From JACRBE01 sp964429005 (lineage in GTDB: Bacteria; Chlamydiota; Chlamydiia; Chlamydiales; JACRBE01), in assembly GCA_964429005.1 (NCBI GenBank), contig CAYSAJ010000002.1, forward strand, positions 1 to 64,000: a stretch of DNA of 64,000 nucleotides, in the 5' to 3' direction. Under the pieces are notes generated by a model. That model did no database searches and had not been told where the DNA came from. It saw only the letters and a list, made by a program, of their open reading frames with translations. Position 1 is the first letter of the stretch. The number at the start of each line of letters is the position of its first letter. Shown here one piece after another: positions 36,537-44,929 of the stretch. Made by a program: the position numbers and the translations under genes.

Positions 36537-38229
36537 ATGGTAAAATCCAAAGATCCTCATCAGCCAGCTTTCGACCCTCTTCATCAGCAAAAAATTGAAG
36601 AGCTTGTCGCGATTGCCAAAGAACAAGGCTATATTACTTACGAAGAAATCAACGATACTCTTCCTACCTCATTTGATTCTGCAGATCAGATCGACCAGGT
36701 TTTGATCTTCCTTAGNNNNNNNNNNCGGGATGGATATTCAAATCCTTAACCAAGCAGAAGTAGAGCGTCAAAAAGAGCGTAAAAAAGAAGTTAAAGAACT
36801 TGAAGCCCTTCCTAAAAAATCTGAAGGATCTTCTGATGACCCTGTCAGAATGTATCTAAAGGAAATGGGCTCTGTACCCCTTCTTACGAGAGAAGAAGAG
36901 GTGGAGATTTCTAAGCGTATTGAAAAAGCGCAGATCCAAATCGAAAAAATCATTATGAGATTCCGCTACTGCGCTAGAGAAGCGGTCTCGATTGCAATGC
37001 ACCTTATTACGCAAAAAGAGCGCTTTGATAAAATTGCAGCCGAAAAGGAAGTCGATAACAAGCAATTCTACATAGATCTTCTTCCTAAGCTTAAAGATTT
37101 GATTCAAAAAGAAGATCGCTACTTAGAAGATTGCCTTCTTAAAATGAATCAAGAAGGGATCTCTAAAACGGACAAGCTAAAGATTTCTGAAGATGTAGAA
37201 AAAAGCCGCATCCGTACTCAAGCCTATTTGCGTAGAATGCACTTCCGCTACAATGTCATTGAAGATTTCGGTGAAGTCATCCTTGCGAGCTATGACAGAT
37301 TCCAAACTCTTGAAAAAGAAATTAGAGAGCTTGCTCCTCGAGCTGAAAAAAACCGTTTTGCTAAAGCCAAACTTCAAGCTGCAAAACGAAAACTTATCAA
37401 AAGAGAACTCGCTGCGGGCCGCTCTATCGATGAATTCCGTAAAGATGTAAAGATGCTCCAGAGATGGATGGACAAGAGCCAAGAAGCCAAGCGCGAAATG
37501 GTGGAGTCTAACCTTCGTCTTGTGATCTCAATTGCAAAAAAATATACGAACAGGGGCCTTTCCTTCCTAGACCTAATCCAAGAAGGGAATATGGGCCTTA
37601 TGAAAGCTGTAGAAAAATTTGAATACCGAAGAGGTTATAAGTTTTCTACTTATGCAACATGGTGGATCCGTCAAGCTGTAACTCGTGCTATCGCTGACCA
37701 GGCGAGAACTATCCGTATTCCAGTGCACATGATTGAGACGATCAACAAAGTGCTTCGCGGCGCTAAAAAGCTCATGATGGAAACAGGAAAAGAGCCAACA
37801 CCTGAAGAACTTGCGAATGAACTGGGCCTTACCGCAGAACGTGTTCGCGAAATCTATAAAATTGCGCAGCATCCTATTTCTCTCCAAGCGGAAGTTGGGG
37901 ATAGCGGTGAGAGCCAATTCGGAGATTTCATTGAAGATACAGCGATTGAGTCCCCAGCTGATGCGACGGGTTACTCCATCTTAAAAGATAAAATGAATGA
38001 AGTTTTATCTACTCTCACTGATCGTGAACGAACAGTTCTTATCGAGCGTTTTGGACTTTTAGATGGAAAGCCCAAGACACTGGAAGAAGTAGGCATCCGT
38101 TTTAAAGTGACTCGTGAGAGGGTTCGTCAAATCGAAGCAAAAGCTCTTCGTAAGATGAGACACCCTACACGCTCTAAGCAGTTACAAGCTTTCCTTGAAG
38201 CGGTTGAAAATCCTGACGCTGTGGTATAA
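36537..38229 (+). CDS. rpoD: RNA polymerase primary sigma factor (sigma-66), interrupted by an assembly gap
   Basis: Housekeeping sigma factor. Region 1.1 (IEELVAIAKEQGYITYEEIND) stands before the gap. After it come DDPVRMYLKEMGSVPLLTREEEVEISKRIE (1.2), the long non-conserved region, VESNLRLVISIAKKYTNRGL and the TYATWWIRQAVTRA block (2.1-2.4), region 3, and RFGLLDGKPKTLEEVG with VTRERVRQIEAKALRKMRHP (4). Ten Ns at 36716-36725 shift the frame. Without them CTTAG joins CGGGATG to read L-S-G-M-D, the sequence expected in chlamydial sigma-66, and the whole is 560 residues. I therefore regard the gene as intact. A TTGACA box at 36477-36482 may belong to its promoter, but no clear -10 is seen. Confidence 0.95.
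36716..36725. other. assembly gap of ten Ns inside rpoD
   Basis: A run of ten N separates two parts of rpoD that lie in different frames. Removing all ten restores one frame of 561 codons, so the gap probably marks abutting contig ends with no missing bases, or a filler of fixed length. Confidence 0.95.
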
Positions 38230-38234
38230 ATTCA

Positions 38235-38266
38235 TGAGGCCTTGAATCCAAGGCCTCACTTTCTTT
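38235..38266 (+). terminator. rho-independent terminator of rpoD
   Basis: TGAGGCCTTG and CAAGGCCTCA form a ten-base-pair stem with loop AATC, followed by CTTTCTTT. It begins six bases past the rpoD stop. Confidence 0.9.
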
Positions 38267-38318
38267 ATTGATTTGGTCCCTTAAAACTGAGAAAATAAGC
38301 CTCTCTTTAGGAGCGTTT

Positions 38319-40484
38319 ATGATTCGCTTTTCTTATTTTGCCTCTCTGCAAGATCTTTTTTTAGTTCCTTCTCATCAAATCAGAAAACTCTATGGCGGGA
38401 AAACTTTAGGTCTTTATGAAGCTCACAAATTGGGTTTGCCGATCCCTCCAACGTGGGTCATAGGCTATGAAACACTAGTTTCTCATAAAGATCTTACTTT
38501 TTTAGAAAGTGATATCAATCTTCTTCCGGAAGGTTCTTATGCGGTACGCTCATCTAGCAGGCATGAGGATTCAGCCGAGCAAAGTTATGCAGGAATTTTT
38601 GAAAGCAAGCTGTTTGTGCCAAAAGCAGATATTCATAAAGCGATTATGGAAGTGCAGCAGAGTGCCAAAAGTGAGCGGGCGAAAAGCTATCATGGCAACG
38701 AAGAAGAACCGCTGATGTCGATCATCTTGCAACCTATGGTACAAGGGATCGGAGCTGGTGTTGCCTTTTCAAAACACCCTAGCCCCACTCATCTTCTAGA
38801 AAACCATTGTATGGTGGTTGAATATGCTCCTACCATTGGAGAAAAAATTGTCCAAGGAGCAGTCACCCCATTTCGGTTTGTAGGGACCCCTTCAGAGTTA
38901 CTTTTAGTTACAGACAGCCCATGGATGTCAACTCTTGTGAATGCCTTAAATGAACTCAAATTTTTTTATGGGCGTGACATAGATGTGGAATTTGCTGTTA
39001 ATAGCCAGTGTGAATTTGTATTACTGCAACAAAGGCCTATATCACAGCTGGGTAAATCTGACCGACTAAGGCTAAAGGACTATGAAAGAAAATACAAAAG
39101 AGCTCTTTCAAGCTTAGATATTGAGCTTCTCATTGAAGGATGTGCAAAATATTTAGCACCTTACTTGGAAGTCCCGGTCGATCTCAGCCACTGGATGATC
39201 ATGACCTCTGGAAAAGCGGGGATTCAGGAACTACACGTTCACAAAAAACTTGATCGGCTAGTTGTTTTGCATCTTGCAGATCACATAGGGCAGGACAAAA
39301 ATTTTTTAGAATTATTAGAAGATCGCTATCAGGCTACTTTGGAGCGCATTCAAACCACAAATTATTCTCAGTTTTTCGGCCAAGGCATTCCCCTAGAAAA
39401 ACGGTTTTTTGCATGGTGTGAGTTTTTTACTCCTCTCACAGCGCACTACTACGCGCCGATGTTTGTTATTGAAGCTCTTTATCAACTTCTTGCAAAAGAA
39501 TTTTTCAAAATTGATCCACAAGATAGTGAAGGGGAGCTTTTCTTTTTAGGAACCTATGAAGTAGTTTCGTTGATGGAGATCCTAGAGGAAAAGCTTTATG
39601 ACCTTAAAAAAACACTGAAAATGATTCCAGAAGGTTTTGAAAAGCTGCCTGAAGATACAAAAATCACCCTTGAAAAATTATCTAAGGAATATGGGTTTAT
39701 AAAATGCCATGAAGCATATGAAGAACCTTATACAGCTTTTGAGCTTTTTTCTCTGATGAAAGAATCTAATGAAAGAACTAAAGGTTCTCAGGAAAGATGG
39801 CACGAGCTAAGAGAAAAATATGTTAAGGATGGAAGAGTAGCTCAGCTACTGGAAAAGTTTCGCAAATGGCTTTCTATACGAAATCAGGAGATGGAATATC
39901 TTATGTTTGCGATGGCAAGCTCTCGTCCTCTATTTGAAGAAATAAGCCAGTTACTAAATTTGTCTCATAAAGAAATTTGGAATAGCTCTCGTTATCGACT
40001 CCAAAAAGCGATTCTTGAAAAAGCCCCTCATTTTGCTAAGGGTCTTGAGCATGATAGCCTCGTTATTTATTTTGATGAGGGTTTTGTCCATTTAAGATCT
40101 GATCTCACCTATATAGACGAAAAGGATCATAAAGCGATCGATTTGAATGGAAAAAAAGTATTTGGACAGGGTCTTACGCAAGCCAAAGTTTTTGTAGCTT
40201 ATTCTTTAACTGATCTGGAGGAGTTTTCTGAAACCGGGGAAAAACCCATTTTAGTTACAGGAATGACAACGCCTGATTTTGTTCCCTATTTAAAGAAGTA
40301 TTTTTGTGGCCTGATTACCGATGAAGGGGGAATATTATGCCATGCAGCCATCATTGCAAGGGAAAATAGAATACCCTGCCTTGTGGGAACTTCTCTTGCG
40401 ACGGAAAAATTACAAACTGGCATGGAGATCCTTCTAGATTTAGATCGAGAAATGATTCAAATCATCAGGTGTGATTCGAAGTAA
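38319..40484 (+). CDS. PEP-synthase / rifampicin-phosphotransferase-like enzyme
   Basis: A 721-residue protein. Residues ~1-250 are a PPDK N-terminal ATP-grasp domain (YGGKTLGLYEAHKLGLPIPP, YAVRSSSRHEDSAEQSYAG, DIDVEFAV, LLQQRPIS). The C-terminal ~90 residues are the phosphohistidine swivelling domain with GLITDEGGILCHAAIIAREN, where His is the carrier. A middle part of ~350 residues is helical. The C-terminal TIM barrel of true PEP synthase is absent, so the architecture is that of rifampicin phosphotransferase and related dikinases, which transfer a phosphate from ATP to another acceptor. The acceptor here is unknown. ATG 38319 follows AGGAG at five bases; the open frame from 38268 starts at TTG without a site. 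Confidence 0.82.
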   Translation: MIRFSYFASLQDLFLVPSHQIRKLYGGKTLGLYEAHKLGLPIPPTWVIGYETLVSHKDLTFLESDINLLPEGSYAVRSSSRHEDSAEQSYAGIFESKLFVPKADIHKAIMEVQQSAKSERAKSYHGNEEEPLMSIILQPMVQGIGAGVAFSKHPSPTHLLENHCMVVEYAPTIGEKIVQGAVTPFRFVGTPSELLLVTDSPWMSTLVNALNELKFFYGRDIDVEFAVNSQCEFVLLQQRPISQLGKSDRLRLKDYERKYKRALSSLDIELLIEGCAKYLAPYLEVPVDLSHWMIMTSGKAGIQELHVHKKLDRLVVLHLADHIGQDKNFLELLEDRYQATLERIQTTNYSQFFGQGIPLEKRFFAWCEFFTPLTAHYYAPMFVIEALYQLLAKEFFKIDPQDSEGELFFLGTYEVVSLMEILEEKLYDLKKTLKMIPEGFEKLPEDTKITLEKLSKEYGFIKCHEAYEEPYTAFELFSLMKESNERTKGSQERWHELREKYVKDGRVAQLLEKFRKWLSIRNQEMEYLMFAMASSRPLFEEISQLLNLSHKEIWNSSRYRLQKAILEKAPHFAKGLEHDSLVIYFDEGFVHLRSDLTYIDEKDHKAIDLNGKKVFGQGLTQAKVFVAYSLTDLEEFSETGEKPILVTGMTTPDFVPYLKKYFCGLITDEGGILCHAAIIARENRIPCLVGTSLATEKLQTGMEILLDLDREMIQIIRCDSK

Positions 40485-40671
40485 AAACTCCTCTATAGCT
40501 TTCTTTAGGAGGATTAAGAAATCTAGGCATGTAATTTGCTATCGTAAATCTCATTTTACATTGAAAAATGCCAAAACCGATGGCATTTTTTGTTTCATAG
40601 TCATAAAACGTTAATTTAGAGACATTTGTATAATAAATCAGGCTAAGAATTAAAATCTTTAATTGAAGAAA
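40485..40671. other. spacer between dikinase-like gene and tRNA-Ala
   Basis: No gene seen. It holds a weak inverted repeat just after the stop (CTCCT with AGGAG) and the stronger terminator at 40564-40592. Confidence 0.6.
40564..40592. terminator. bidirectional terminator
   Basis: AAAAATGCC and GGCATTTTT form a nine-base-pair stem with a nine-base loop, with A and T runs on either side. It can end the plus-strand dikinase-like gene and the minus-strand tRNA-Ala transcript. Confidence 0.8.
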
Positions 40672-40744
40672 TGGAGCGTAACGGAGTCGAACCGTTGGCC
40701 TCAACAATGCCATTGTTGCGCTCTACCAGCTGAGCTAACGCCCC
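40672..40744 (-). tRNA. tRNA-Ala (anticodon GGC)
   Basis: On the minus strand: acceptor GGGGCGT paired with ACGCTCC (G-T pair included), D arm GCTC-AGCTGGTA-GAGC, anticodon arm CAACA-ATGGCAT-TGTTG with GGC at 34-36, T arm AACGG-TTCGACT-CCGTT, discriminator A. No CCA is encoded. Confidence 0.95.
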
Positions 40745-40764
40745 TTAGAATTAAGGAGGGACAT

Positions 40765-40793
40765 ATTCTATCTCTTTAGCCTGCACTTTTCAA
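40765..40793 (-). promoter_or_regulatory. sigma-66/sigma-70-type promoter of tRNA-Ala
   Basis: Read on the minus strand: TTGAAA (40793-40788), a 17-base spacer, and TAGAAT (40770-40765). The -10 box ends 21 bases before the tRNA 5' end, leaving room for a short leader. Spacing and both hexamers are close to consensus. Confidence 0.6.
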
Positions 40794-40873
40794 TAAGAAA
40801 ACCCTGAGATTTCTACTCGTGGGAAAATTGCCTCATGCTATATGGTGACTTTTTAAGATAACAGAGGGTGCTG

Positions 40874-42070
40874 ATGGGAATTTTTGACAAAGTGGGAGAG
40901 CTACCAACGGATCCAATTTTAGGAATTGCTGCAGAATTCGATGAAGACACAAGAGATAATAAAGTGTTTCTTGCAGTAGGAGTTTACAAGCAAGAAGATG
41001 GATCTTGCAAGCGAATGGAAGCTGTTTATGAAGCTGAAAAAAAGATTCTCGATACACAACCTTCCAAAGTCTATCTACCTATAGAAGGAAATAAGAAATA
41101 CGCTGAAGAAACACTTCGTATTGTGCTAGGTGATAATCTTTACTCAAATATTCGAGAAAGAGTTGCAAAAATCCAAACTCTAGGTGGGACAGGAGCATTA
41201 TACCTCGCTACTAAACTGCTCATTGAGGAAGTATCCTCTGACTTTCATTTGTCTGATCCTACATGGGCCAATCATAAAATGATTGTAGAATTGGCAGGAG
41301 GAAAGCTTCATCATTATCCCTATTATGACCCTCATAAACAGGTGTTTTTGTTTGAACAAATGACAAAATACATCGAAGGGTTGCCTTCTAAAAGTATTCT
41401 TTTGCTCCATGCTTGTTGCCATAATCCTACAGGGATCGATCCAACCTATGAGCAGTGGGAAAAAATAGCGCACCTCATGAAGAAAAAAGGGCTCATAGCT
41501 TTATTTGATTTAGCGTACCAAGGATTTGGAGATAATCTTGAGCAAGATACGAGGGCTATAAAGCTCTTTACTGACGAAGGTGTTGATCTTTTGATTGCAT
41601 GCTCTCATTCAAAAACATTTGGCCTTTATGCTGAACGAATCGGTGCTTTGTATGTGATTACGCAAAATCCAGAGCAGGCAAAACGGGTTGGACAGCACCT
41701 AAAGCGATTTGCAAGATCAAGTTATTCAAATCCTCCAAAACATGGGGCTGCCATCGTTGAGCATGTTTTGCATGATGACGAGCTAAGAAATTTATGGGAA
41801 AAAGAGATTCAGCAGGCGAGAAATAGGCTGAAAGAAATCCGGGAGAAATTTTATCATAAGCTTGTCCATGCAAAAGCAAAAAAGAACTATGAGTTCATTT
41901 TACAAAGAAAAGGGATGTTTTGTTTTACAGGACTATCGAAAGAGCAAGTCATCCAAATCCGCGAGCGTTTTGGTATTTATATGACACTAGATGGAAGACT
42001 TAATTTATCAGGGCTTAATAAAAACAACATGGATTATGTGGTTCATGGGATCGTCGAGGTTGGGGGATGA
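40874..42070 (+). CDS. aspC: aspartate (aromatic) aminotransferase
   Basis: PLP-dependent class I aminotransferase of 398 residues, subgroup of E. coli AspC/TyrB. The start MGIFDKVGELPTDPILG follows GAGG; a GTG six bases earlier is less likely. Seen are FLAVGVYKQEDG, LGGTGALYLA, LLHACCHNPTGIDPT with the cofactor-binding Asn, and SHSKTFGLYAERIGAL with the Schiff-base lysine. It exchanges amino groups between aspartate/glutamate and oxoacids. It overlaps mreC by four bases (ATGA-type coupling). In C. trachomatis an aspC-like gene also lies near recBC as I recall. Confidence 0.94.
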   Translation: MGIFDKVGELPTDPILGIAAEFDEDTRDNKVFLAVGVYKQEDGSCKRMEAVYEAEKKILDTQPSKVYLPIEGNKKYAEETLRIVLGDNLYSNIRERVAKIQTLGGTGALYLATKLLIEEVSSDFHLSDPTWANHKMIVELAGGKLHHYPYYDPHKQVFLFEQMTKYIEGLPSKSILLLHACCHNPTGIDPTYEQWEKIAHLMKKKGLIALFDLAYQGFGDNLEQDTRAIKLFTDEGVDLLIACSHSKTFGLYAERIGALYVITQNPEQAKRVGQHLKRFARSSYSNPPKHGAAIVEHVLHDDELRNLWEKEIQQARNRLKEIREKFYHKLVHAKAKKNYEFILQRKGMFCFTGLSKEQVIQIRERFGIYMTLDGRLNLSGLNKNNMDYVVHGIVEVGG

Positions 42071-43095
42071 GAAAACACGCGTTTCTTCCATTTTTTAGTG
42101 TGGGGATCGCTCTTTTTCTTTTTTTTAACTTGCCGCCTAACATCACAAAGATTTTTCGAGATCAAGTAGGCCAAATCTTTGTCACATTCAGTAAAATTTC
42201 TAGTTTTGCAAAACACTCATTTCAAACTGTCAAAAAAATCGAATACGATCATATCGAAACAGAAAACTATTTGCTTAAAGACCAACTTCGTCATGTCAAA
42301 GAGCTCTTATTTGCTGCGGAAGAAGCACAAAAAATAGTTGATCAGGAGGAAACTTCTTTCAAAGATGTTTTTACTCAATTGATCACAGAAAATGCGATGG
42401 TTCACGCTAAAGTTATTTATCGTGATCCGCATGTTTGGGGCAGTACTCTTTGGATCAATCAGGGGTCTAAGGCGAATGAGCGCCTCAAAATGAAAGTCAT
42501 AGAAAAAAATAGCCCTGTCGTTATAGGGAACAAGCTGGTTGGGGTCGTAGAAGAAGTCTTTCCCCAAAAAGCAAAAATCCGGCTGATCACGGATGATAGT
42601 CTTCGACTTTCTGTATGTAGTTATCGAGGAAAATCGAAAGATCGTGAAATCGAGGCTTGTTTAACATCCCTCGAGCAGCTTTTGGGCGGGGATGATATAC
42701 TTTATGATGTCATTCAAGAATATAGGCGGTGTAAAAAAGAGTCCCAAGAGACAGGCCCTATAGCACGAGGAGAAATTTTCGGCACCTCCTTGCCGCTTTG
42801 GAAAATTCAGCAAAATTATCTCAAGGGAAGAGGATTTCATTCCTTTCAAAACCCTTACAAGCATGATACAAACTTATTCAAGGTAGGTGATTTGCTGTTT
42901 ACTGCAGGTTTAGACGATCTTTTCCCTGAAGGATTGTTTGTAGGCACCATTCAATCTATTTCTCCACTCACTGAAGGAGCTTTTCATTATCAGATTGAAG
43001 CGATGCCAGCTATCCCTAATTTAAGAGATGTAACATTTGTAACAGTGATCCCTTCTTTGTCTACTTTACAAGAGATGTTTTTCACTGACGAGTGA
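42067..43095 (+). CDS. mreC: rod-shape determining protein MreC
   Basis: Part of the elongasome/divisome that coordinates peptidoglycan synthesis with MreB. The 342-residue protein has one N-terminal membrane segment (AFLPFFSVGIALFLFFNLPP), a coiled coil around residues 60-100 (ENYLLKDQLRHVKELLFAAEEAQKI), and the MreC beta domains: VIYRDPHVWGSTLWINQGS, NKLVGVVEEVFPQKAKIRLITD, and late GDLLFTAGLDDLFPEGLFVGTI. An inserted stretch of ~50 residues interrupts the beta domain between residues 190 and 240. In chlamydiae, which lack FtsZ, MreB-linked proteins serve division. The end overlaps the convergent gene by 30 bases. Confidence 0.87.
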   Translation: MRKHAFLPFFSVGIALFLFFNLPPNITKIFRDQVGQIFVTFSKISSFAKHSFQTVKKIEYDHIETENYLLKDQLRHVKELLFAAEEAQKIVDQEETSFKDVFTQLITENAMVHAKVIYRDPHVWGSTLWINQGSKANERLKMKVIEKNSPVVIGNKLVGVVEEVFPQKAKIRLITDDSLRLSVCSYRGKSKDREIEACLTSLEQLLGGDDILYDVIQEYRRCKKESQETGPIARGEIFGTSLPLWKIQQNYLKGRGFHSFQNPYKHDTNLFKVGDLLFTAGLDDLFPEGLFVGTIQSISPLTEGAFHYQIEAMPAIPNLRDVTFVTVIPSLSTLQEMFFTDE

Positions 43096-44112
43096 TTGAA
43101 TCAATCTCTCTTTCAACAACTCAACAGAGAATTCCTGATAAAAAGCCTCTTCCTGAGCTTGTTGTCTATATTTAGACAAAACAGATCCTCTATCTAGCAT
43201 TTCCAAGAAATCATCTGGACGAAGGGAGGAAAGTGTATAAGCGAATGATTTTGTTTTCTCTAAAAGAATTAGAGGCATTTCAAAACTTAATGCATCAAAG
43301 AGAACAGAAGATAAATCTCCTATGTACGCATCTACATGAGCAAGGATTGGATAGATGGGTGGAAACTCGTCGATGAAATGCACCTTGGAAGAACTAAAAC
43401 TTCTTTCAATAGTTTTTAACCTTACGCTATGACGCTTTATCATATTGGGATGAAGCTTGATGAAAACAGTAGCATGGGGATCGCAGAATTTGATGATCTG
43501 CTCAATTTGCATTTTCAGCTCTTCTACAGTAAGTTCTGATGACCAAGTTGGAGCATAGAGAATCTTTTTACTCTTCAACTTAAAGCTATCATTTTTTTCA
43601 AAGAGAAGCTTGCTCAGAAATTCTTTTTCTCTTTGATAGTAGTAATATCGATAGTTGCCTAAGGGGATAAGATGACACGTTTTTGGCAGGAGGGCATTCT
43701 TGAGTTGTCGTTCTACTTTTGGTCCGTAGCAAAAAATATGAGTTTCCTTTTTTAAAAGGTCCTCAAAATAATTTCCAAACCCTTTTTCTGAATTTCCATG
43801 AGGGCACCATATGTGAACAGGTTTCTTTGTTTGTGTAATCTGACAATAGAAAAACATTTGATCAATAAGAAGAGTGCTATAGCAGGAAATTAGAGCTTTT
43901 TTAGTCTGATACATTTCTCTTAATTCATTCTCAAAACACCCTATGATGACATGGACTTTTGGATAGAATTTTTTTACAAGGAGATATATCTCAGAAGAAG
44001 TGACATATAAAGGAATATCAAGAAGAGAGCAAAGAGGTGCAAGATGATCAACATAGTGATCTTCGTTACCTGCGATCAATGCGGCAACATGTTTACTCGG
44101 CTGTAGAGTCAT
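43066..44112 (-). CDS. CDP-glycerol glycerophosphotransferase-like protein
   Basis: A 348-residue protein of the CDP-glycerol:glycerophosphotransferase (TagB/TagF) fold. Visible motifs: IWCPHGNSEKGFGNY with the conserved HG, LIPLGNYRYYYY, KKILYAPTWSSE, FIKLHPNMIK with the second conserved His, and AYIGDLSSVLFDAL. No membrane segment. In Gram-positives such enzymes make teichoic acid; in Gram-negatives they decorate polysaccharides or LPS with phosphoglycerol-type groups. The acceptor here is unknown. It overlaps the upstream small gene by 20 bases and is the last of a coupled three-gene unit. Confidence 0.8.
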   Translation of the reverse strand: MTLQPSKHVAALIAGNEDHYVDHLAPLCSLLDIPLYVTSSEIYLLVKKFYPKVHVIIGCFENELREMYQTKKALISCYSTLLIDQMFFYCQITQTKKPVHIWCPHGNSEKGFGNYFEDLLKKETHIFCYGPKVERQLKNALLPKTCHLIPLGNYRYYYYQREKEFLSKLLFEKNDSFKLKSKKILYAPTWSSELTVEELKMQIEQIIKFCDPHATVFIKLHPNMIKRHSVRLKTIERSFSSSKVHFIDEFPPIYPILAHVDAYIGDLSSVLFDALSFEMPLILLEKTKSFAYTLSSLRPDDFLEMLDRGSVLSKYRQQAQEEAFYQEFSVELLKERLIQSLVSEKHLL

Positions 44113-44461
44113 CCAGAAGGGTAAGAAGAATGTTGGGTTTCTTCTCTGGTTTCATTTTTTCTACAACACCCATTTCTCGACAACCTCTTTTTTGTAGAAG
44201 TAAATTTCTTTTTTTCTGAAAGAAGATCGCTGTCTTTAGGGATTCATAGACTTCTCTCAGATCTGATTCTTCTTGATATAGAGGGAGAGTATATTGCTCG
44301 TTTAAAAACCTTAGTTTGCGATGAATAGCATAACGTTTTTTAGAGATCTGCCTTTTCTCTTCTTGTTTGCCTTCTATGAGGAGCTTCTCTTCAAAGACGA
44401 GTAAGGATAGAAGTTCTCTCATTAGAGAGATTGATTCTTGAGAAATGCAATAAATGATCAT
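44093..44461 (-). CDS. small helical protein, FlgN-like pattern
   Basis: A 122-residue protein, mostly helical and charged. The arrangement LMRELLSLLVFEEKLLIEG, ISKKRYAIHRKLRFLNEQ and LKTAIFFQKKRNLLLQKRG resembles FlgN-type export chaperones (N-terminal L-x-x-LL-x-x-E helix, late N/R-x-LL). The resemblance is only pattern-deep. It starts by ATGA overlap with the preceding small gene and runs 20 bases into the glycerophosphotransferase-like gene. Conserved spacing argues that it is real. Function unknown. Confidence 0.6.
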   Translation of the reverse strand: MIIYCISQESISLMRELLSLLVFEEKLLIEGKQEEKRQISKKRYAIHRKLRFLNEQYTLPLYQEESDLREVYESLKTAIFFQKKRNLLLQKRGCREMGVVEKMKPEKKPNILLTLLDDSTAE

Positions 44462-44796
44462 CGATTCACTCTCTTTGAAGAAGATCTAGGAAGAAGTTTT
44501 TGAAGATGGTTTTCAAGAGAAGAGAGTTTTTCTTGGAGGTCAGGAAGTTCAAGAGGGGTTTTAGCAAGGTAAAAATCGATCAACTGCCATTGGAGAATCG
44601 CTGACTTACAAAGTTCTCTCTCACGAGATTTTTCTGGGAAATACAACGAAAACAAAGCGAGCAGATCAAATTCTTTCTGGAAAAAACGGCGCTGTGCAGT
44701 GAGATAGTGAAAGTTTGGGTCTTTAAGATCCAAAAGAAGGGCAGGAAGAGCTTGTTGAAGGCAATCAACAAAAATAATAAAATCAACTGGTTTCAT
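44458..44796 (-). CDS. small protein of unknown function, first of a three-gene unit
   Basis: A 112-residue protein starting MKPVDFIIFVDCLQQALP, helical throughout, with a basic end (LLPRSSSKRVNR). No known family. It is coupled by ATGA overlap to the next small gene. The upstream region (44797-44929) is strongly AT-rich and separates it from divergent mutY, so promoters for both directions probably lie there. Confidence 0.6.
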   Translation of the reverse strand: MKPVDFIIFVDCLQQALPALLLDLKDPNFHYLTAQRRFFQKEFDLLALFSLYFPEKSRERELCKSAILQWQLIDFYLAKTPLELPDLQEKLSSLENHLQKLLPRSSSKRVNR

Positions 44797-44929
44797 AATT
44801 ATATGTAATTAAATTATTATAATTCACAATTAACATATTATTATTCGCAAGTCAAGTTTGTTGGTTAAGAGGTAGAGGATAGAAATTGATTGACCTCTGT
44901 GCTATTCTGATGCCTCAAATGGAGAAAAA

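Noticed and set aside
36537..36749. Separate short gene with unknown residues before rpoD
   Set aside because: It is region 1.1 of sigma-66 cut off by the ten Ns; removing them restores one gene.
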